DNA of 64,000 bases from UBA7672 sp047601145 (GTDB lineage Bacteria > Pseudomonadota > Alphaproteobacteria > Caulobacterales > Hyphomonadaceae): NCBI GenBank assembly GCA_047601145.1, contig JASGJW010000001.1, positions 1,860,001 to 1,924,000 of the forward strand. The letters are read 5' to 3'. The stretch's first letter is position 1. Each line of letters opens with the position of its first letter. The translations under genes were made by a program, and so were the position numbers. Below are positions 33,126-42,376 of this stretch, piece by piece. Under the pieces are notes generated by a model. That model was not told the DNA's origin. It saw only the letters and a program-made list of their open reading frames with translations, and searched no databases.

Positions 33126-33956
33126 CTACAACGCCGGTCCGCGCTTGATGCCCAGCTCGTCGCACATGGCAGCGATGGTGCGGAGGTCGTCCCAGGCCTT
33201 TGCCTTGTCCTCCGGACGGCGGAGCAGGTAGGCAGGGTGGAGCAGGGGCACGCACCTGATCGGTTGGGCCAGGCCGTCCTGCCGGTAGAGCAGCTTGCGG
33301 CCGCGCAGGCGCATGATGCCGTCTTCCGTACCGAGCATCGCCTGCGTCGCGAACTTGCCGGCGGTTAGCAGCAGCTTCGGTTTCTTCAGCTCGATCTGGC
33401 GCGCGAGGAAGGGCGCGCAGATCTGCATCTCGACCGGAGACGGATCGCGGTTCCCCGGCGGGCGCCAATAGATGAGGTTGGTGATGTAGATGTTCTCGGC
33501 GCGGGTGATGCCGATCGTCGCCAGCATCTTGTCCAGCAGCTTGCCTGCACGGCCGACGAAGGGAAGGCCCATCTGGTCTTCCTCCCCGCCGGGCGCTTCA
33601 CCCACGAGCATGATGTCGGCATCGAAGGCGCCATCGCAGACGACCGTGTTCTTGGACGCCTTCTTGAGGTCGCAGCCATTGAAGCCCTGCACGGCGGCGC
33701 GGAGTTCGCCCAGCGTCGCAGCGGAAGCGGCGAGGCGGCGGGCTTCGGCGATGGGGTTATTGTTGAGGCGCTTGGGCTCAGGACGCGCGCCGGTTCCCAT
33801 TTTTCCGGGGGGGCGTTCGGCCTGCCGTGTGGGCGCTGTGGGGCGGGGCGGCGCCGCCGGACGGGGAATATTGAGCGCGCGCGCCTCCTCCAGGCCCATG
33901 TCGGCCCAGAAATCGGCCAGCGCCTTTAGCGCCAAAGCGGCCTGGGGGTGCGTCAC
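33126..33956 (-). CDS. Uracil-DNA glycosylase, family 4-like
   Basis: 276 residues starting with GTG. After a Pro-rich first 60 residues the core shows FNGCDLKKASKNTVV, the active-site motif GEAPGGEEDQMGLPFVGRAG (119-138), IYITNLIYWRPPGNRDPSPV and the second motif VPLLHPAYLLRRPED (236-250). It removes uracil from DNA. In classic family 4 enzymes an N-terminal CxxC plus two later Cys hold a 4Fe-4S cluster; here only one Cys (95) is at the first position, as in many alphaproteobacterial homologues, so cluster binding is doubtful. Divergent from ETF-QO. Confidence 0.9.
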   Translation of the reverse strand: MTHPQAALALKALADFWADMGLEEARALNIPRPAAPPRPTAPTRQAERPPGKMGTGARPEPKRLNNNPIAEARRLAASAATLGELRAAVQGFNGCDLKKASKNTVVCDGAFDADIMLVGEAPGGEEDQMGLPFVGRAGKLLDKMLATIGITRAENIYITNLIYWRPPGNRDPSPVEMQICAPFLARQIELKKPKLLLTAGKFATQAMLGTEDGIMRLRGRKLLYRQDGLAQPIRCVPLLHPAYLLRRPEDKAKAWDDLRTIAAMCDELGIKRGPAL

Positions 33957-34067
33957 GGGGGTCGATTCTCCAATCTTGTTGCGGGCGAAACCTAAGGCTA
34001 ACTAGCCCTGCGTACATGGAATTTCCGCCTTGGGGACGATTCCCGCAGGCCTTGGGAGAACGGGATA

Positions 34068-35738
34068 ATGACAGCTGAGGCCGTCGAGCGGGAGTCCATG
34101 GAATTCGACGTGGTCGTGGTGGGGGCTGGTCCCGCTGGCCTCGCCGCTGCGATCCGCATCAAGCAGCTCGCCGCCGAGACGGGGAAAGACGTCTCCGTGG
34201 TGGTGCTGGAGAAGGGCTCGGAAGTCGGCGCGCACATCCTTTCGGGTGCGGTCATGGACCCCAAGGCCATGAACGAGCTGTTTCCCAACTGGAAGGAAGA
34301 AGGCTGCCCGTTCGAGACCGAGGTCAAGGAAGACAAGTTCCTGTGGCTCGGAGAAGGCGGAGGCGTGACGCTGCCACACTTCCTGCTGCCGCCGGCGCTC
34401 AAGAACCATGGCATGTATATCGGCTCGCTCGGCAACGTGACGCGCTGGATGGCGAAGAAGGCCGAAGAGCTCGGCGTCGAGATTTATCCGGGCTTTGCCG
34501 CGTCCGACCTCACCTGGCGCGAGGACGGTTCGGTCAAGGGCGTCATCGCCGGCGTGATGGGCATCGAAAAGAATGGCGAGCCGGGCCCGAACTATTCCCC
34601 GGGCATGGAACTCAACGGCAAGTATGTGCTGATCGCCGAAGGTGTGCGCGGCTCGCTGGCGAAGAAGCTGATGGGCCACTTCAAGCTCGACAAGGATAGC
34701 CAGCCGCAGAAGTTCGGCATCGGCATCAAAGAGCTGTGGCAGATCAAGCCGGAGAAATTCCGGAAGGGCTATGTGCAGCACTCGTTCGGCTGGCCGCTGT
34801 CGAACAGCACGGGCGGCGGCTCGTTCCTCTACCATTTCGGCGACAACTATGTGTCGATCGGCTTTGTGATCCACCTCAACTACAAGAACCCGTGGATCTC
34901 GCCGTTCGAGGAATTCCAGCGCTTCAAGCATCATCCGGACGTGGCGAAGTTCCTCGAGGGCGGCACGCGCGTTTCTTACGGCGCCCGCGCGATCACCGAG
35001 GGCGGCTACCAGTCCGTGCCGAAGCTGACCTTCCCGGGCGGCGCGCTGATCGGCTGCTCGGCCGGCTTTGTGAACTTGCCGCGCATCAAGGGCAGCCACA
35101 ACGCGATGAAGACCGGCATGATGGCCGCTGAAGCGGCGTTCGATGCGGTGGTCAATGGCCGCCAGGGCGACGAGCTGAAGGCGTATGCCGAGGCTTACGA
35201 CAACAGCTGGGTGAAGAAGGAACTGAAGCAGGTCCGCAACGCCAAGCCGCTGTGGTCGAAGTGGGGCACGTTCCCCGGCATTCCGCTGGTCGGCTTCGAC
35301 CTGTGGGTCAACACGCTGTTCGGCAACTTCTCGTTCTTCGGCAACATGAAGCACACGAAGACAGATGCGAAGTCTCTGGAGCCGGCCTCGAAGCACAAGA
35401 AGATCGCCTATCCGAAACCGGATGGCGTTCTCTCGTTCGACCGCCTGACGTCGGTTGCGTTCTCCTTCACCAATCACGGCGAAGACCAGCCGGCGCACCT
35501 CAAGGTGGCCGACCCCGAACTGCAGAAGAAGAGCGAGCTCGGCGTCTATGGCGGTCCCTCGAACCGGTACTGCCCGGCGGGCGTTTACGAGTGGATCGAG
35601 GAGAAGGGCGAGACCCGCTTCCAGATCAACGCGCAGAACTGCGTCCACTGCAAGACGTGCGATATCAAGGACCCGAACCAGAACATCAACTGGACCACAC
35701 CCGAAGGCGGGGGCGGACCAAACTATCCGAACATGTAG
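34068..35738 (+). CDS. Electron transfer flavoprotein-ubiquinone oxidoreductase
   Basis: 556 residues. FAD-binding VVVVGAGPAGLAAAIRIKQL (about 15-34) opens the protein. The quinone-side helical region and LTFPGGALIGCSAGFVNLPR, IKGSHNAMKTGMMAAEAAFD are canonical. The C-terminal 4Fe-4S site is YCPAGVYEW with NAQNCVHCKTCDIKDP, giving four Cys. The enzyme sits on the inner membrane face, takes electrons from EtfAB (2912-4593) and reduces ubiquinone. Only a weak GGGA precedes the ATG. Two TPR lipoproteins and ispE follow in the same direction. Confidence 0.97.
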   Translation: MTAEAVERESMEFDVVVVGAGPAGLAAAIRIKQLAAETGKDVSVVVLEKGSEVGAHILSGAVMDPKAMNELFPNWKEEGCPFETEVKEDKFLWLGEGGGVTLPHFLLPPALKNHGMYIGSLGNVTRWMAKKAEELGVEIYPGFAASDLTWREDGSVKGVIAGVMGIEKNGEPGPNYSPGMELNGKYVLIAEGVRGSLAKKLMGHFKLDKDSQPQKFGIGIKELWQIKPEKFRKGYVQHSFGWPLSNSTGGGSFLYHFGDNYVSIGFVIHLNYKNPWISPFEEFQRFKHHPDVAKFLEGGTRVSYGARAITEGGYQSVPKLTFPGGALIGCSAGFVNLPRIKGSHNAMKTGMMAAEAAFDAVVNGRQGDELKAYAEAYDNSWVKKELKQVRNAKPLWSKWGTFPGIPLVGFDLWVNTLFGNFSFFGNMKHTKTDAKSLEPASKHKKIAYPKPDGVLSFDRLTSVAFSFTNHGEDQPAHLKVADPELQKKSELGVYGGPSNRYCPAGVYEWIEEKGETRFQINAQNCVHCKTCDIKDPNQNINWTTPEGGGGPNYPNM

Positions 35739-35862
35739 GGATAAAGTGGAGGGCAACGCCCGAAAGGCGCTCGCCCTCCGCCCATTTCACGCCCCAATAT
35801 GTGACGCAACTGGACAGGGAGGCTCGGTTGAGCCGGTCCTTGCCTTCGGATAGCGTCGCTCC

Positions 35863-37950
35863 ATGACACATACGAAATTCCGCCTGTTCCTTGCGGCTTC
35901 GGCCACCGCTGTGCTCTCGGCGTGCGCCGCGATCGGGGCGCCGGGGTTCGGCGATGCTTCGGGTGGATGCCGGACGGTTTATGTGTTCACGGGGGGCGGC
36001 GTGCAGCCTGTCAACACATGCGGATCGCTACCGCGCGAGGATGCGGCGCCGAAGCGGATGATGGCTGCGGTTGAGCCGCTCGCCCAGCCTCAAGTGGAGA
36101 CAGAAGCCGATCCGAACGCGCCGCCGAAGGATCCGGCCGCGCAGGCTGCGCCCGCGACGCCGGTCTCGGCGGCGGCGAAGGCGACTGCGCCCTACGACAA
36201 GGGCCTCGCCAACTATCCCGGCGCCAATGACATGATCGAGGCCGCCGACATGTCGGCCTTCATGGGCCGCGTGCGCGAGGACTTTGCGAAGAAGACCAAT
36301 GCCGGCGCCTGGGGCTTCCTGATCGTCGATGCGCTTGCCGCGGACGATGCGGTGACGGCGCAGGCTGCGATCGATGCGATGTCGGGCCGCCGTCCGCCTG
36401 ACTGGATGAGCGCCAACCATCTGCGCGCCTGGGTCTATGCCTTCAACGGCCGCCCGGCCGATGCGCAGAGCGAGATCACGCGCATGCGCAACCTGTTGCC
36501 GGCGGCGACACTGCTCGGCCATCGCGCGCTGCTGGCCGAAGGATTGGGCGATGTCGCCGGCGCGTTGGCTGTCTATGACGAAGCACCAGACCGGTTCGAT
36601 CCGCCCCAACCGGAAGAGGCCGAACAGCCCACCTATTTCGCGCGCGCCCGCGCCTTCACGGCGCAACGCCTTCTCGCCCTGCGCCAGGCCGAACTTCTGC
36701 GCGGCGTCAATCGCGACCAGGAAGCCGTCGCGCTGCTGACCCGTCTGCTCGCTGCGTCCCCGGGTGATGCCTATGTCGAGGACAGGCTGGCGAAGGCGAA
36801 GTCCGGACAGGATCGCCACAAGCCACGCACGCTCAAGCAGGCGATGGCGCAGGCGCTGGGCGATGAGGCCGACGTCATCGACGAACAGGAAGCCATCATG
36901 GCGGCCATCTCGGGACGCGGCGGCAAGACGCCGTTCAACTATCTGCTGTCTTCCATCCGCCAGAGCGCGCTGCTGCTCGACCCCGACAATGGCGACATCC
37001 GCATTTCCGAGGTGAACCGCCTCTACGCGCAGGGCAAGTTCGAACCGGCGCTGCGCCTGGCGCAGATCGGGAATCCGCCGCGCGAGCAGACGTCGCTCCT
37101 GCTGGGCACGGCCGGTCTTGCCGCGCTCGAGCTTGGTTCGCCCGAAACGCTTGAGGTGATGATCGACCGCTCGCTGAAGATCGACGCTAGCGCGGAAGCC
37201 AAGATTTAGGCCGCGAGCACGCTGACCACCGCCAGCAAGACGCAGCGTGCGCTCGCGCTGGTTGAGCAGGCGATGAAGCAGGGCGGGCTTAGCCCGACCC
37301 AGCAGGTTGCAGCGCACATGACCGCGGGGCAGGCGCACCTTCAGGCGGGCGATGTCGCCAGCGCGGTCGCATCGGCCCGTGCTGCGCGCGCGATCCAGGA
37401 CGATCAGACCACGCAGCAATTTCTCGCTTCGATGCTGGTCGAGGGACCGCAGCGCAGCGAGGGCCTCGACATCATGCGCCACATGCTGGTGGAAGCGCCC
37501 GATGACACCGGCCTCATGAACAATTTCGGCTACTCGCTGATCGACGGTTATGCGAACCAGGCGGAGCTGGACGAAGGTTTCAAGCTGCTGAAGCAGGCAA
37601 TCCGCCTGACGCCTGACGAGCCGAACCTGCTCGATAGCATCGGCTGGGCCTACTACCAGTATGGCGACTTCCGCGAGGCTGGTCGCTTCATCGAGATGGC
37701 GCTCGAGGCCTACGAGCCATTTGCGCACTGGGAGCTCTCAGACCATATGGGCGACATCCAGTGGCGGCTTGGCCGGCAAGACGACGCCCGTAAGTACTGG
37801 AAGGATGCGCTCGCCGCCTATCCGCCGAATGACGGCGTTGCGAGGATCGAACAGAAGCTGAAGGACGGGCTCACCACACCCGCGCCCGTGAAGCGCGACA
37901 CGCCGGAAGTTCCCCTCAACAAGGACACCAGCGGAACCAGCGATATCTAG
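35863..37950 (+). pseudogene. TPR lipoprotein, split by an in-frame amber codon
   Basis: The lipoprotein signal MTHTKFRLFLAASATAVLSA precedes Cys21. Tetratricopeptide-like helical repeats fill the rest. At 37207-37209 the frame reads AAG ATT TAG GCC GCG; without the TAG it would run on in the same frame for another 247 codons, with no loss of repeat character (SIGWAYYQYGDFREAGRFIE and DHMGDIQWRLGRQDDARKYW). The intact protein would be about 695 residues. The next gene is a paralogue (591 residues). Either translation stops and yields a truncated 448-residue product, or the TAG is a sequence error. Confidence 0.85.
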
Positions 37951-38035
37951 GTCCCTCCGAAGGTTCCCCGGGGTTAGCCACGCGACAACGCAGCGCCGCT
38001 CTCGCCTGTTGAAGGCCGGGAAGGGCTGGGGCAGC

Positions 38036-39811
38036 ATGCGATGCATGTGGTCAGGAAAACTGTGGTCCGGTCTCCGGGCGCCGATAGCTGCTGGTTTCGC
38101 GTTCGGGCTCAGCGGCTGCATTTCGAGTTCTGCGCTGCCGCCATGGTTCTCCCAGGGCATGATGAATGACCTGCGCCTGCAGGATGAGGCCAACCGCACG
38201 CAGCAGGAGTACCAGGACTTTATCGCTGCGCGCTACGCCGGCATGGCGGGTGATCCCTCTGCCGCTGCTGCATACTACCGCCGCGCCTTCGGCAATGCGC
38301 CAACCGACGCCACCCTGCTTGAGCGCGCGGCGTTTGCGACGCTGGCTTCGGGCGATGCGCGCGAGGCAATACGCGTGGCCGCGGCGGCAAATCCTTCCGT
38401 TTCTGCAACGTCCCCGAGCGCGCAACTGGCGCTTATCGTCAGCGAGATCGGCGCGGGGAATGTGAAGTCCGCCCTGCAGCGGCTGAAGACGTCCAATCTC
38501 GGCGCGATCAATGCCGACCTGTCCGGCTTCCTCACGGCATGGCTCACGGCGCAGGAGAATATCGACAAGGGTCTCGGGGTGCTGGCGGCGATTGCGCCCC
38601 GGCGCGCGATGGCGGGCGAGCAGGCGGCGGTGCAGGGGCTTGTGCTCATGTCGGGTGGCCGCGACGACAAGGCGAGCGAAGCCTTCGCACAGGCGCAGCG
38701 CCTGCCGCTGGCGTCGACTGATCTCATTGCGGCGCTCAATGCACGGCTGCTGGCGTCGCGCAGTGACTTTGCAGGCGCGCGCAAGGCGATCGCCGAGGAA
38801 GTCGATCAGCACGGGCCTGGCTCCGCGACGGACTATGCTCTCGGCCTGCTGGAGAGCGGGCAACCGGTGCCGCATCCGAAACTCTCGGTGCGGCAGGGCG
38901 CGGCGATGGTGATCTACCTTGTCTCCGCCGGCGGCATTGCGCGTTCGAGTCCGGAGATCGCGGCGTTGCGCTATTCGCTGGCGCTGCAGCTTGATCCGGA
39001 ACTGGCGCCTGCACGCATGCGCTTTGCCGATGCGTTCGAACAGCAGGACCGGCTTGAAGACGCGATCGAGGTTCTACGCGAGATCAACGCGAACTCGCCC
39101 TGGCGCGCCGAGGCCCGCATCCAGGAAGCCTGGTTGCTCGACAAGCTTGAGCGCCCCGGCGAGGCGCTGGTGGCGGCTGATCAAGCGCTGGTCTCGTCAC
39201 GCCGCCGGGACGTTGTGTTGGGCGCAGCCGATCTCAATCGGATCAACGGCGCCAATGAGCGCGCGATCAAACTCTATGACGAGGTCGTCGCCGCAGATGC
39301 GGCGGCGGGCGCAGCGGACTGGCAGGTGCTGTTCGCGCGAGCAACTGTGCGCAACGCCGCCGGCGACTGGAAGGGCGCCGAGACCGATGCGATGGCCGCC
39401 CTGGCCATCGAGCCAGACCGGCCGGAGCTGCAGAACTTTCTGGGCTACGCGTGGGTCAATCGCGGCGAGCGGGTACAGGAAGGCATGGCCCTGATCCGCA
39501 AGGCCGCCGCCTCGCGTCCTGATCAGGGCTACATCCTCGACAGCCTTGGCTGGGCGCATTACCGGCTCGGCCAGTATCCAGAAGCCGTGGAGGCGCTGGA
39601 GCGCGCCGCAGAACTGTCGCCGACCGATACCGAAGTGCTCGATCATCTGGGCGACGCCTACTGGCGCGTGGGCCGGGAAGCGGAGGCCCGTTACCAATGG
39701 GCGGCCGCGCTGGCGCGCAAACCCGATCCCACACGGGAACAATCTCTGCGCGGCAAGCTCGACAAGGGCTTGCCAGCGGCTTCGGCTGCGAGTCTAGCTT
39801 CGCGGCCATGA
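38036..39811 (+). CDS. TPR repeat lipoprotein
   Basis: 591 residues if started at ATG 38036 (another ATG nine bases later is possible). Lipobox AFGLSGC follows a basic N-terminus. The remainder is helical repeats with TPR spacing: AAAYYRRAFGNAPTDATLLE, ALQLDPELAPARMRFADAFE, ALAIEPDRPELQNFLGYAWV, YILDSLGWAHYRLGQYPEAV and HLGDAYWRVGREAEARYQWA. It is a protein-protein scaffold in the envelope. It pairs with the amber-split paralogue upstream, and its TGA overlaps the ispE start by ATGA, so the two are translationally coupled. Confidence 0.9.
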   Translation: MRCMWSGKLWSGLRAPIAAGFAFGLSGCISSSALPPWFSQGMMNDLRLQDEANRTQQEYQDFIAARYAGMAGDPSAAAAYYRRAFGNAPTDATLLERAAFATLASGDAREAIRVAAAANPSVSATSPSAQLALIVSEIGAGNVKSALQRLKTSNLGAINADLSGFLTAWLTAQENIDKGLGVLAAIAPRRAMAGEQAAVQGLVLMSGGRDDKASEAFAQAQRLPLASTDLIAALNARLLASRSDFAGARKAIAEEVDQHGPGSATDYALGLLESGQPVPHPKLSVRQGAAMVIYLVSAGGIARSSPEIAALRYSLALQLDPELAPARMRFADAFEQQDRLEDAIEVLREINANSPWRAEARIQEAWLLDKLERPGEALVAADQALVSSRRRDVVLGAADLNRINGANERAIKLYDEVVAADAAAGAADWQVLFARATVRNAAGDWKGAETDAMAALAIEPDRPELQNFLGYAWVNRGERVQEGMALIRKAAASRPDQGYILDSLGWAHYRLGQYPEAVEALERAAELSPTDTEVLDHLGDAYWRVGREAEARYQWAAALARKPDPTREQSLRGKLDKGLPAASAASLASRP

Positions 39812-40725
39812 GCCTGTCTCCCAATCGCGCAAACTTCTCCACGGCCTGGGCGCCGGCGAAGGTGAACCTCTACCTGCATGTCGGCCCGCCGGGGCCGGGC
39901 GGGCTGCACCCGCTCGATAGCCTCGTGGTGTTCGCCGATACGCGCGCGGCGGATCGCATTTCAGCGCGCCCTGCGCCCCAGCTGACGCTGGGCGTCGAGG
40001 GGCCAGGCGCCAAGCAGCTGAAGAACGCCCCCAACAACCTGACGCTCGCCGCCGCCATGGCGCTGCGCGATGCGTGCGAGCGAGGCGGTCTAGGCGCCTC
40101 GCTGGTGCTGCACAAGGAGTTGCCGATCGCCGGCGGGGTAGGAGGCGGATCGTCGGACGCGGCGGCGGCCCTTCATGTTCTCAACGAGATGTGGGGCATC
40201 GAATTCGGCGAAGCAGCTCTCGAGCGCCTCGCTATCCAGCTGGGATCGGACGTTCCCGCCTGCGTGCGCCTGCGCCCGCTGGTGATGCGAGGCACGGGCG
40301 AGCGGTTGATCGACGTGAACGCGCCCGATCTCCCCGCCGTGCTGGTCAATCCGGGGATCGCTCTGGAAACGCGGAAAGTGTTCGACCGGCTTGACCAACT
40401 CGGCGCCAACCGGGCCTTCCGGGAAACCGATCCGCCATGGGGGAACGACGTCGCCTCCATCGCCAGCGGGTTGGCGAGCTATCGCAATGACCTGCAGACC
40501 CCGGCTATTGCGCTCTGCGGCGAGATCGGCCGGGTGATCCAGCTGATCCAGTCGCAACCTGGATGCCTGCTTGCGCGCATGTCCGGCAGCGGGCCGACCT
40601 GCTTCGGACTGTTCGAAGACGACGCCTCGGCCGAAGCAGCCGCCCGCGTGATCGCCGACAAGAAGCGCAAATACTGGGTACGCGCCACGACCTTCCGGGG
40701 ATCGTCCGCCGCCACGATGAACTAG
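39808..40725 (+). CDS. ispE: 4-diphosphocytidyl-2-C-methyl-D-erythritol kinase
   Basis: 305 residues. IspE phosphorylates CDP-methylerythritol in the MEP isoprenoid pathway. WAPAKVNLYLHVGPPGPGGL is the N-terminal GHMP motif with its Lys, LPIAGGVGGGSSDAAAALHV the ATP-binding Gly-rich loop, ETRKVFDRLDQL a mid-domain helix, and MSGSGPTCFGLFEDDASAEA the C-terminal motif 3. The ATG at 39808 overlaps the TPR stop. It supplies isoprenoids for the IspB product at 42373. A WecA-like transferase gene follows in the same direction. Confidence 0.96.
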   Translation: MSLSPNRANFSTAWAPAKVNLYLHVGPPGPGGLHPLDSLVVFADTRAADRISARPAPQLTLGVEGPGAKQLKNAPNNLTLAAAMALRDACERGGLGASLVLHKELPIAGGVGGGSSDAAAALHVLNEMWGIEFGEAALERLAIQLGSDVPACVRLRPLVMRGTGERLIDVNAPDLPAVLVNPGIALETRKVFDRLDQLGANRAFRETDPPWGNDVASIASGLASYRNDLQTPAIALCGEIGRVIQLIQSQPGCLLARMSGSGPTCFGLFEDDASAEAAARVIADKKRKYWVRATTFRGSSAATMN

Positions 40726-40758
40726 GCCGCGCCCGCAACTTGCGCTAGCCAGTCGCGC

Positions 40759-41802
40759 ATGGCCGAGCCTATTCGTCTCCTGCTTGCTTTCGCGCTGGCT
40801 GCGATTCCGTCGTTCATCCTGTGCCGGGTGATGATCTCGCTACGCATCATGGATGCGCCGACCGAGGCCAGGAAAACGCAGGCCGTTCCCATTCCGACGT
40901 CGGGCGGCGTCGCGGTTGCGATCTCCACCGCCCTTGCCGTCGTCTCGATTACCGAACTTACCGACTGGAACCTCGACAAGACGATCTTTGCCGTCGGCGG
41001 GGGCGCCATCGCGGCCCTGCTGATCGGCCTTGCCGACGATATTCTCAACCTCCGCGCCGTGCTGAAGCTCGCGCTGCTCATTGCGACGGCTGCCGCTGTT
41101 TCCGCCTTTGTACGGGCCGATGTGCTTGGGCTCTGGCCCGGCGCAATGATTGTCCTGCCACTGCCGCTTGCGATCGCAGGCTCCATGGCGTGGCTGATCG
41201 TCCTCCTCAACGCGGTGAATTTCATGGATGGCGCCAACGGGCTCGCCATGGGCATGGCCGCCATCGCCGCTCTCGGCCTGTCGATCTGCAGCGCCGTGGT
41301 GGGGGAATGGGACGTCGCGCTCCTGTCCATCGCGCTGGCGGGCGCGCTTGCTGGCTTCCTCGTCTGGAACGTGGCGGGGAAACTGTTCGTCGGCGATGCG
41401 GGCGCCTTCTTCGCCGCCGCCATCCTTGGCGGGCTCGGCCTCAGGCTCGTGCAGGCAAGAGCGGACCTGCTGTTCGTGCCACCGATGCTGCTGCTGCCCT
41501 TCCTCTCGGACGTACTGCTGACGCTCGCCTGGCGGAGCAAGCACGGCAAGAAACTGTTCGTTGCGCACCGCGACCACACCTACCAGATCGCGATCAAGGC
41601 GGGGCTTAAGCACTGGCAGGTCTCGCTGGTCCACGCCGTGTGGGCGATCAACGCCGCCGTGTTCGCCGTCATCGCAACGCTCATGGGACAGCAGGTCCCG
41701 GCGATCGCCTTCGTACTGCTGCTGCTGGTGAGCACCTGGATCCACTGGCGCGTGCGCCGTTCCGGCGTCGAGGCGGGCCTGGTCGGCGCCAACATTCCCT
41801 GA
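40759..41802 (+). CDS. Undecaprenyl-phosphate sugar-1-phosphate transferase (MraY/WecA family)
   Basis: 347 residues, about ten helices. Family motifs are LADDILNLRAVLKLALLIAT (metal-binding DD loop), LLNAVNFMDGANGLAMGMAA, GNVAG-like WNVAGKLFVGDAGAFFAAAI, and the HRDHTYQIAIKAGLKHWQVS loop that binds the donor. It transfers a sugar phosphate onto undecaprenyl phosphate at the cytoplasmic face, beginning a glycan chain. Which sugar is not readable from sequence alone. It sits 33 bases after ispE and before a small membrane-anchored protein. Confidence 0.93.
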   Translation: MAEPIRLLLAFALAAIPSFILCRVMISLRIMDAPTEARKTQAVPIPTSGGVAVAISTALAVVSITELTDWNLDKTIFAVGGGAIAALLIGLADDILNLRAVLKLALLIATAAAVSAFVRADVLGLWPGAMIVLPLPLAIAGSMAWLIVLLNAVNFMDGANGLAMGMAAIAALGLSICSAVVGEWDVALLSIALAGALAGFLVWNVAGKLFVGDAGAFFAAAILGGLGLRLVQARADLLFVPPMLLLPFLSDVLLTLAWRSKHGKKLFVAHRDHTYQIAIKAGLKHWQVSLVHAVWAINAAVFAVIATLMGQQVPAIAFVLLLLVSTWIHWRVRRSGVEAGLVGANIP

Positions 41803-41845
41803 GCGTGAACTTTTCGACCCGCGCGGATGGGCGTAGCCTTCCCAC

Positions 41846-42376
41846 ATGGAAGAGCGTCTGCCTTCGCAGATTTATGTCGTCGGCAACTTCCTGCTGCTGC
41901 TTGTCCTCGTGCTGGCGCTTCTGATGATGCCGCGCGCGATGGCGCTCGATCCGCGCGAGTTCGGATCGCTCACCCCGGAAGAGCAGTTCGAACAGGCCGC
42001 TGGTCTTCAGCCGCTCGGCGCGACCGGTCTGCCGGAACTCCGCATCCTGTCAGCATCGGAAACTGCAGCGTCCGGCGTCGTCGTCACGCCGGCCGCGATC
42101 GAACGCTATGATCTGTCGGGCGGAAGCAGCCGGCGTTTTAAGGTGACGCATCGCGAGCGTGAAGCAACGCCGGTCGCGGCGCAGGCAATCCGGCAACTGC
42201 GCAAGCTCGCCGCCTATGACAGTCTCTATATGATCTGCGGCTCCGGCGGCGGAAACGTGAGCATCACGGGCTATGTCGATGGGCGGGAGTTCAGCTTCCG
42301 CGAGACAGGCGATTGCACGGGCGGACGTTCGCCCGCGGTTGATGCGCTCTTCAAGCTGATTGCGCCGAAAGACTAG
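41846..42376 (+). CDS. Membrane-anchored protein of unknown function
   Basis: 176 residues. A single N-terminal anchor, IYVVGNFLLLLVLVLALLMM, is followed by a soluble part with LDPREFGSLTPEEQFEQAAG, VTHREREATPVAAQAIRQL and a Cys pair around YMICGSGGGNVSITGYV and TGDCTGGR. The two cysteines could form a disulfide in the periplasm. I do not recognise the family. Its stop overlaps that of ispB by four bases on the opposite strand. Confidence 0.75.
   Translation: MEERLPSQIYVVGNFLLLLVLVLALLMMPRAMALDPREFGSLTPEEQFEQAAGLQPLGATGLPELRILSASETAASGVVVTPAAIERYDLSGGSSRRFKVTHREREATPVAAQAIRQLRKLAAYDSLYMICGSGGGNVSITGYVDGREFSFRETGDCTGGRSPAVDALFKLIAPKD

Noticed and set aside
34002..35756. Minus-strand frame opposite ETF-QO
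   Set aside because: Arg-Leu-Val-rich antisense shadow; ETF-QO on the plus strand has all motifs.
37207..37209. Pyrrolysine or other recoded TAG
   Set aside because: No pyl genes or recoding structure are visible and the organism type does not use it; nonsense mutation or error is far likelier.
36028..37728. Long minus-strand frame across the TPR gene
   Set aside because: Antisense artefact of high G+C; it also spans the amber codon region, but its composition is not protein-like.
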